10,994 nt of DNA, from the NCBI GenBank assembly GCA_018679315.1, contig JAHHLF010000077.1, positions 1 to 10,994 of the forward strand. Direction: 5' to 3'. Both the position numbers and the translations under genes were made by a program. The notes under the pieces were generated by a model, which worked only from the letters and a program-made list of their open reading frames with translations, searched no databases and was not told where the DNA came from. The DNA comes from Bacteroidia bacterium. Lineage in GTDB: Bacteria; Bacteroidota; Bacteroidia; Flavobacteriales; Flavobacteriaceae. This document shows positions 1-5,426 of the stretch, piece by piece (position 1 is the stretch's first letter; every line of letters begins with the position of its first letter).

Positions 1-643
1 TCTTTCTACTTACTTTTCCTAATATAGATTCTTTGATAACTACTAAAGTAGCGCCGGCTGGCCCCATATTTTTTTGTGCCCCAGCATAGATCAGGTCAAA
101 TTTGGAGAAATCCAACTGCCGCGAGAAAATATCAGAACTCATATCGCATACCAAAGGCACGGAAGTTTCCGGAAATTCCCATAGTTGGGTGCCGAAAATG
201 GTATTATTTGAGGTGATATGAAAGTAGTCCAGATCTTTAGGAATATCATACCCTTTAGGTATGTAATTAAATCCCTTGTCTTCTGAAGAGGCAATTACTT
301 CGGTTTGCCCGACTAAATTTGCTTCTTTTATAGCCTTTGAACTCCAGGTGCCTGTATTTACATAGCCTGCCTTATTCTCAAGCAGGTTAAAGGCGACCAT
401 CAGAAATTGCAGACTGGCGCCACCTTGCAGGAATAAAACCTGATAACCCTTATTCTCCAGTCCCAGTAGGTCCAGTGTAAGTGAGCGCGCTGTTTCCATT
501 ATTGAGACAAACTCCTTGCTTCTGTGAGAGATCTCGATCAGTGATAGTCCCATGCCGTCCAGTTCAACGACTGCTTCGGCTGCTTTTTTCATAACTTCCT
601 TAGGCAGTATACAAGGTCCGGGACTAAAATTATGTTTCTTCAT
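1..643 (-). CDS. serC: Phosphoserine aminotransferase (partial, C-terminus beyond the left edge)
   Basis: SerC is a cytosolic PLP enzyme that transfers the amino group of glutamate to 3-phosphohydroxypyruvate, giving phosphoserine in serine synthesis (and acting on the analogous intermediate of pyridoxal phosphate synthesis in some bacteria). The first 214 residues are present, starting MKKHNFSPGP, which is the typical SerC N-terminus. Visible landmarks are GGAS at residues 74-77, TGTW at 97-100, the Asp of CDMSSD at 167, and GAQKN at 188-192, whose Lys191 should form the Schiff base with PLP. The family is about 350-360 residues, so roughly the last 40% is missing because of the window edge, not a mutation. 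The ATG lies 73 bases after the stop of the acyl-CoA reductase, with no clear promoter between, so the two are probably co-transcribed. In flavobacteria I recall serA following serC; that would lie outside the window. Confidence 0.95.
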   Translation of the reverse strand, partial: MKKHNFSPGPCILPKEVMKKAAEAVVELDGMGLSLIEISHRSKEFVSIMETARSLTLDLLGLENKGYQVLFLQGGASLQFLMVAFNLLENKAGYVNTGTWSSKAIKEANLVGQTEVIASSEDKGFNYIPKGYDIPKDLDYFHITSNNTIFGTQLWEFPETSVPLVCDMSSDIFSRQLDFSKFDLIYAGAQKNMGPAGATLVVIKESILGKVSRK

Positions 644-716
644 TGTGCTATAAAATTGGAGCGGTAAAGGTCTGAAATATTAAGGAATTTGTGAGACTGT
701 CAGCGTAATATTTCCG

Positions 717-1754
717 TTATATTTTTAACAGGAATTCAACAGTGTCCACAGCATCTGCATAATCTCCTAATTGCGGATTTTGTGCTTGCCCGAAATCGAG
801 TTCTCCCGGATGGCCAAGTCTACCAACTACACATTGAATGACCTCTCTGTTTTCATTCAATAAAGTATAAAGGGAAGCGGTATCCTGGTAGTACTCAAAA
901 TAGATATTGGCGATGGGGGAAGCGATGGCGGTATCCTCTTTAAACAATACGAATTCCCTGTCTTGAAACGCCTGGTTCCCCATCAAATAAATAGCCTTAT
1001 AATAATGGTAATTATTAGCGTATTTATGATGGTTCAATAGGCTTTGATACGGTTCAATAGCTTTAAAAAGCAAGTCAAAATCATACTTCTCAGGCAGATA
1101 AAGTTTGGATACATTTCGGCATCCCAGCCCAAAATATAAAAAGAGATCTGTGCCAAGTTTACTCAGATCTTCTTTCGATTCCTCTCCACTTAAAATTGCC
1201 ACGGCATTCCTGTTTTTACGGATTATATGCGGTATGTCTTTAAAGTAGTATTCAAAATAGCGGGCAGTATTTGAACTGCCTGTAGCTATGACTGCCTCTT
1301 GTCCTTTGAATGGCCCGTCTGCATAGGTGATCTTAGAAGTGAGATCCGGATCAATTTCCATCATAAGGCCAAGTATAAAAGGGAGGAGTACATCATCTTT
1401 GGCGGATAGTTTGATCAGTGCCTTATGGCCGGTGAGTAAGACACATAGTAGATCGTGGAAACCGACCATTGGAATATTGCCAGCCATAACCAGGGCTACG
1501 GTTTTGGGGTTCTTTACCGGTAAGCTATAGGCAGACAGCCAGGATGTTATCCGATCTTCTGTAAGGCATTCTCCCCACCATGACAGTGCTTGCCGGCAAT
1601 GGTCTTTTGTGAACCAGGGATTTTTCTGACTGGCTTTTTCAATTGCCGAATCAAGAGATGCTGATTTGGTATCGACCTCACCATGGCTATAAGAATGTAA
1701 GATCTTACCAAGTGATAGGAATGCGTCTATATGCGGGATCTGTTGGAGCTTCAA
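717..1754 (-). CDS. LuxC-family acyl-CoA reductase
   Basis: This 345-residue protein belongs to the LuxC/acyl-CoA reductase group of the aldehyde dehydrogenase superfamily, which reduces acyl-CoA or acyl thioesters to aldehydes with NADPH. Landmarks are VMAGNIP at residues 89-95 followed by TGHKALIKLS (108-117), the nucleotide-binding part; TGSSNTARYFEYYF at 158-171; and GLGCRNVSKLYLP at 209-221, whose Cys212 is the likely thioester-forming nucleophile. It is shorter than LuxC of luminous bacteria, and no luxD or luxE is nearby, so bioluminescence is not implied. The start codon is TTG: an in-frame TAA lies eight codons upstream, no ATG or GTG occurs between, and the residues from this point match the N-terminus I expect for flavobacterial homologues. 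A -7 element lies about 36 bases upstream. Its gene partner is serC downstream, with a ferredoxin diverging on the other side. The physiological substrate is unknown. Confidence 0.88.
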   Translation of the reverse strand: MKLQQIPHIDAFLSLGKILHSYSHGEVDTKSASLDSAIEKASQKNPWFTKDHCRQALSWWGECLTEDRITSWLSAYSLPVKNPKTVALVMAGNIPMVGFHDLLCVLLTGHKALIKLSAKDDVLLPFILGLMMEIDPDLTSKITYADGPFKGQEAVIATGSSNTARYFEYYFKDIPHIIRKNRNAVAILSGEESKEDLSKLGTDLFLYFGLGCRNVSKLYLPEKYDFDLLFKAIEPYQSLLNHHKYANNYHYYKAIYLMGNQAFQDREFVLFKEDTAIASPIANIYFEYYQDTASLYTLLNENREVIQCVVGRLGHPGELDFGQAQNPQLGDYADAVDTVEFLLKI

Positions 1755-1789
1755 ACTTGTACGAGCCGTCTTTTGGAATTACCTTTGCG

Positions 1790-1797
1790 CAAATGTA
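1790..1797 (-). promoter_or_regulatory. Bacteroidota -7 element for the acyl-CoA reductase/serC unit
   Basis: The minus strand reads TACATTTG, an exact match to TAnnTTTG. Transcription would start near 1786, giving a leader of about 30 bases before the TTG start codon. No TTG -33 element is found at the usual distance (the nearest is only 14 bases upstream), so the call rests on the -7 box alone. Confidence 0.5.
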
Positions 1798-1865
1798 TTA
1801 AAAACCCCTGCCAATGATCAGAATAAAAAGGTGATCAAAGGCATAAAAATTGTTTTGAAAAAGCT

Positions 1866-2216
1866 ATGGCTATCATTATAACAGACGAATGCATTAATTG
1901 CGGAGCTTGTGAGCCTGAATGTCCGAATACGGCAATTTATGAGGGAGCAGAAGAATGGCGATATTCCGATGGGACTTCATTGGGTGGAGCTATCGTACTA
2001 CCCGATGGCAAAGCTGTTGATGCAGATATTGTTCAGGAACCGGTAAGTGATGAGTTCTATTATATTGTTCCTGATAAATGTACGGAGTGTAAAGGCTTCC
2101 ATGAAGAACCCCAATGTGCCGCTGTGTGTCCGGTGGATTGTTGTGTCCCGGACGAGGATCATGTAGAGTCTGAGGAGACACTGTTAGGGAAGCAGCGCTT
2201 TATGCACCCTGAATAA
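1866..2216 (+). CDS. 2[4Fe-4S] ferredoxin, Alvin-type
   Basis: A 116-residue cytosolic electron carrier with two cluster motifs. The first is C9-x2-C12-x2-C15-x3-C19-P; the second is C72-x2-C75-x8-C84-x3-C88-P, with extra cysteines at 92 and 93. The longer spacing inside the second motif (C75 to C84) is the mark of the Allochromatium/YfhL-type ferredoxins, which tend to have very low potential clusters. About 50 residues separate the two motifs, more than in a minimal clostridial ferredoxin, and the C-terminal extension ends in HPE. The gene diverges from the acyl-CoA reductase. A weak -7-like TTGTTTTG at 1850-1857 sits very close to the ATG; no good SD is seen. The electron partner cannot be told from sequence; the reductase next door is an obvious candidate by position, but LuxC-type enzymes use NADPH directly. 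Confidence 0.93.
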   Translation: MAIIITDECINCGACEPECPNTAIYEGAEEWRYSDGTSLGGAIVLPDGKAVDADIVQEPVSDEFYYIVPDKCTECKGFHEEPQCAAVCPVDCCVPDEDHVESEETLLGKQRFMHPE

Positions 2217-2258
2217 TTCTCTCTGTTTACCCTTTAAGGCTTGAAATATATTGTTGTA

Positions 2259-2287
2259 TTGTCTTTTTTAATATCCTTCTATCTTTG
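2259..2287 (+). promoter_or_regulatory. Bacteroidota promoter for ychF
   Basis: TTG at 2259-2261 is followed after 18 bases by TATCTTTG at 2280-2287, an exact TAnnTTTG. Both element sequence and spacing fit the Bacteroidota primary sigma factor consensus. The predicted start is near 2291, leaving a leader of roughly 17 bases to the ychF ATG. Confidence 0.7.
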
Positions 2288-2307
2288 CAGCCGATTTAAA
2301 ATGACTT

Positions 2308-3402
2308 ATGAAAGCAGGAATTGTTGGTTTGCCCAACGTCGGGAAATCTACCTTATTCAATTGCCTATCTAATGCGAAGGCCCAAAGCGCGAATTTTCCG
2401 TTTTGCACCATCGAACCAAATATAGGTGTTGTGAATGTGCCGGATCCGCGCCTGGAGAAGCTGGATGAACTGGTGAACCCTGAAAAAGTAATACCCGCCA
2501 CTGTAGAAATAGTGGATATTGCCGGGCTTGTCAAGGGAGCGAGTAAAGGGGAAGGTTTGGGGAATCAGTTCCTGGCCAATATACGAGAGACCGATGCGAT
2601 AATACACGTACTTCGATGTTTTGATAATGACAACGTCGTCCATGTAGACGGATCCGTAGACCCGATAAGAGATAAGGAGACGATTGATATAGAACTTCAG
2701 CTAAAAGACCTGGAATCAGTCGAGAAAAGATACGATAAGGTAAAACGGGCGGCCAGGACAGGCGATAGGGAAGCCATTAAGGAAGAAGCCGTATTGCAGC
2801 AGATAATAGCATCCCTGGAACAAGGAAAATCTGTTCGCGCCCTGAATTTTGACGGGGAAGACTACGGAACGTATGTGAAACCAATGCAACTGATCACAGA
2901 CAAACCTGTACTTTACTTATGTAATGTAGAAGAAAGTGCTGCAAAAGCCGGGAATGAATATGTGGAAAAAGTTAAGCAGGCCATTACTGATGAGAAAGCT
3001 GAATTGTTGGTGTTGGCTGTTAGTACGGAAGCAGACATCAATGAGTTGGAAACCTATGAGGAGCGACAAATGTTCCTGGAGGATCTGGGCTTGGAAGAGC
3101 CAGGAGCCGCCAAACTAATTCGGTCTGCGTATGCACTCCTGAATCTACAAACTTATTTTACTGCCGGACCAAAAGAAGTTCGGGCCTGGACCGTGCTGAT
3201 TGGGTCTACAGCTCCAGAAGCAGCAGGTGTGATTCATACAGATTTTGAAAAAGGTTTTATCCGCGCCGAAGTCATTTCTTTTGAAGATTACGTACATTAT
3301 GGTAGTGAGGCCATAGTAAAAGAGGCCGGAAAAATGCGGATTGAAGGAAAAGAATATGTGGTAAAGGATGGTGATGTGATGCACTTCAGATTTAACGTTT
3401 AA
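2308..3402 (+). CDS. ychF: Redox-responsive OBG-family ATPase YchF
   Basis: YchF is a universally conserved cytosolic P-loop NTPase of the Obg group that associates with ribosomes and has been linked to stress adaptation; it prefers ATP over GTP. The 364-residue length is that of the family. The P-loop is GLPNVGKST at residues 7-15, the G3 motif DIAGL at 70-74, and the G4 position reads NVEE at 206-209 in place of NKxD, which is the substitution that goes with ATP preference. A helical region (about 130-200) interrupts the G domain, and the C-terminal TGS domain runs from about 280 to 363 (YFTAGPKEVRAWTV onward, ending DGDVMHFRFNV). The ATG at 2308 is preferred over an ATG seven bases upstream, which is out of frame. 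It appears to be a single-gene unit with its own promoter. Confidence 0.97.
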   Translation: MKAGIVGLPNVGKSTLFNCLSNAKAQSANFPFCTIEPNIGVVNVPDPRLEKLDELVNPEKVIPATVEIVDIAGLVKGASKGEGLGNQFLANIRETDAIIHVLRCFDNDNVVHVDGSVDPIRDKETIDIELQLKDLESVEKRYDKVKRAARTGDREAIKEEAVLQQIIASLEQGKSVRALNFDGEDYGTYVKPMQLITDKPVLYLCNVEESAAKAGNEYVEKVKQAITDEKAELLVLAVSTEADINELETYEERQMFLEDLGLEEPGAAKLIRSAYALLNLQTYFTAGPKEVRAWTVLIGSTAPEAAGVIHTDFEKGFIRAEVISFEDYVHYGSEAIVKEAGKMRIEGKEYVVKDGDVMHFRFNV

Positions 3403-3448
3403 CCTCTATCATACATTCGTTTCACTTGGCATGAAATGCTAAAAATAT

Positions 3449-3471
3449 CAACAAAACCGGTGGTTTAGTTG
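3449..3471. other. Imperfect inverted repeat between ychF and parE
   Basis: Ten-base arms (3449-3458 and 3462-3471) pair with one mismatch (A3453 against A3467) around a GGT loop. It could be a weak terminator for ychF or an operator for parE, because it lies just upstream of the candidate parE -7 box. No run of T follows the right arm, which argues against a classical intrinsic terminator. Confidence 0.4.
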
Positions 3472-3476
3472 TTAAT

Positions 3477-3484
3477 TACTTTCG
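3477..3484 (+). promoter_or_regulatory. Candidate -7 element for parE-parC
   Basis: TACTTTCG matches TAnnTTTG at seven of eight positions. No TTG is present at a suitable -33 distance. If used, the leader would be about 55 bases. This is the best candidate in the 140-base gap between ychF and parE, but weak. Confidence 0.3.
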
Positions 3485-3542
3485 TGCTTGAAGGGTAAAA
3501 CTTCAGACCTGAAATTTTATATTAGCAACTTTAGGCAAAATT

Positions 3543-5399
3543 ATGGCCGAAACGAAATACACAGAGGAGAATATAAGGTCGCTGGATTGGAAAGAACACA
3601 TCCGGATGCGACCCGGTATGTATATCGGAAAGCTCGGTGATGGTTCTTCTCAGGATGACGGCATCTATATTCTCTTAAAAGAGGTGATCGATAACTGCAT
3701 TGATGAATTTGTCATGGGTGCGGGGAAAACGATCGATATCTCCATTCAGGGTGATAAAGTGATCGTTCGTGACTATGGTCGGGGTATTCCACTAGGAAAG
3801 GTCGTAGATGTGGTATCCAAGATGAATACAGGCGGCAAGTATGATACCCGCGCTTTTAAAAAGTCTGTCGGCTTAAATGGAGTAGGGACAAAGGCTGTGA
3901 ACGCCCTATCTACATTCTTTCGCGTAGAATCAACACGTGACGGAAAATCCAAATCGGCCGAATTCAGCGTAGGGGATCTGGTCAATGAAGAATTATTGGA
4001 CGAGACTTCCAGACGGCGCGGAACGAAAATCACATTCACCCCCGATGAATCCATTTTTAAGAAATATAAGTACCGGAAAGAATATGTTGAGCGAATGCTC
4101 AGGAATTACGTATACCTTAACCGGGGTCTTACCATCATCTTTAATGGGGAAAAGTATTTTTCTGAGAATGGCCTGAAAGATCTTCTGATGGATTACAACA
4201 ATCCGGAAGATATGCGCTATCCCATTATACATCTAAAAGGTGAAGATATCGAGATCGCTATTACGCATAGCAAAACCCAATACAGCGAGGAGTATCAATC
4301 CTTTGTGAACGGACAGCATACTACCCAAGGGGGAACACATCAATCTGCCTTCAGGGAAGCTGTGGTGCGCACCATCAGGGAATTTTACGGGAAGAACTTT
4401 GATTCCTCTGACATCCGCAAATCCATAATTTCTGCCATTTCTATCAAAGTTATGGAACCTGTCTTTGAGAGCCAGACTAAAACCAAGCTGGGTTCCACAG
4501 ACATGGGGGGCGGACTGCCGACAGTACGCACCTTTATCAATGATTTTGTGGGTCGGCAGCTCGACAATTACTTGCATAAGAATCCGGAAACAGCAGAGGC
4601 TATTCAACAAAAGATCGTCCAGGCAGAAAAAGAACGAAAAGAATTATCGGGAATTCGCAAATTGGCGAGAGAACGCGCTAAAAAAGCGAGTCTGCACAAT
4701 AAGAAATTAAGAGACTGCCGTGTCCATTTAGATAATATGAAGAACGAGCGGCGATTAGAATCTACCTTATTCATTACAGAAGGGGACTCGGCTTCCGGAT
4801 CCATTACTAAATCGCGGGATGTAAATACACAGGCCGTTTTTAGTCTACGTGGAAAGCCCTTGAATTCCTATGGTATGTCGAAGAAGATCGTATATGAGAA
4901 TGAGGAATTCAATTTGCTTCAAGCTGCGTTGAACATAGAAGATTCCATGGAAAATTTGCGATATAACAATATCGTAATTGCGACAGATGCTGATGTAGAT
5001 GGGATGCATATACGCTTATTGCTTATCACGTTTTTCCTGCAATTCTTCCCGGAATTGATAAAAGAGAATCACCTCTACATTTTGCAAACACCCTTATTCC
5101 GTGTTCGAAATAAAAAGGAAACGATCTATTGTTATAGCGATGAAGAAAGGAAGCTGGCGCTAAAAAAACTAACAGGTAAACCTGAAATAACCCGATTCAA
5201 GGGGCTGGGGGAAATATCACCGGATGAGTTCCAACACTTTATCGGCGACGATATCCGACTCGAACCAGTGATGCTCGATAAGGCAATGTCTATTGATGAA
5301 TTATTGAAATTTTACATGGGAAAGAATACCCCGGACCGACAAGAATTTATCATTCAAAACCTTAAAGTAGAAGTTGACCTTGTTGACGATAACCACTAG
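3543..5399 (+). CDS. parE: DNA topoisomerase IV subunit B (type IIA, ATPase subunit)
   Basis: ParE is the ATPase subunit of a type IIA topoisomerase; ATP binding closes the gate that captures a second DNA duplex. At 618 residues it has the full set of domains. The GHKL ATPase shows KEVIDN with the general base Glu47, DYGRGIP at 77-83 and the lid GLNGVGTKAVNAL at 110-122. The transducer domain carries QTK at 311-313. The Toprim domain shows EGDSASG at 413-419 and TDADVDG at 481-487, whose acidic residues bind Mg2+, and RFKGLGE at 551-557. There is no large insertion like that of enterobacterial GyrB. The parC gene follows after 27 bases, so both subunits are probably made from one transcript. 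The adjacency to a GyrA-like subunit lacking a GyrA-box favours topoisomerase IV; a separate gyrase is expected elsewhere in the genome but cannot be seen here. Confidence 0.93.
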   Translation: MAETKYTEENIRSLDWKEHIRMRPGMYIGKLGDGSSQDDGIYILLKEVIDNCIDEFVMGAGKTIDISIQGDKVIVRDYGRGIPLGKVVDVVSKMNTGGKYDTRAFKKSVGLNGVGTKAVNALSTFFRVESTRDGKSKSAEFSVGDLVNEELLDETSRRRGTKITFTPDESIFKKYKYRKEYVERMLRNYVYLNRGLTIIFNGEKYFSENGLKDLLMDYNNPEDMRYPIIHLKGEDIEIAITHSKTQYSEEYQSFVNGQHTTQGGTHQSAFREAVVRTIREFYGKNFDSSDIRKSIISAISIKVMEPVFESQTKTKLGSTDMGGGLPTVRTFINDFVGRQLDNYLHKNPETAEAIQQKIVQAEKERKELSGIRKLARERAKKASLHNKKLRDCRVHLDNMKNERRLESTLFITEGDSASGSITKSRDVNTQAVFSLRGKPLNSYGMSKKIVYENEEFNLLQAALNIEDSMENLRYNNIVIATDADVDGMHIRLLLITFFLQFFPELIKENHLYILQTPLFRVRNKKETIYCYSDEERKLALKKLTGKPEITRFKGLGEISPDEFQHFIGDDIRLEPVMLDKAMSIDELLKFYMGKNTPDRQEFIIQNLKVEVDLVDDNH

Positions 5400-5426
5400 T
5401 AAAACATTTAATTAGGTTCATTCCTT

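Noticed and set aside
1327..1530. 67-codon plus-strand frame inside the acyl-CoA reductase
   Set aside because: It is antisense to the nucleotide-binding region of a complete enzyme and has no independent support.
4233..4610. 125-codon open frame on the minus strand inside parE
   Set aside because: It is antisense to the transducer region of parE, has no recognisable domain and no promoter-like element near its start.
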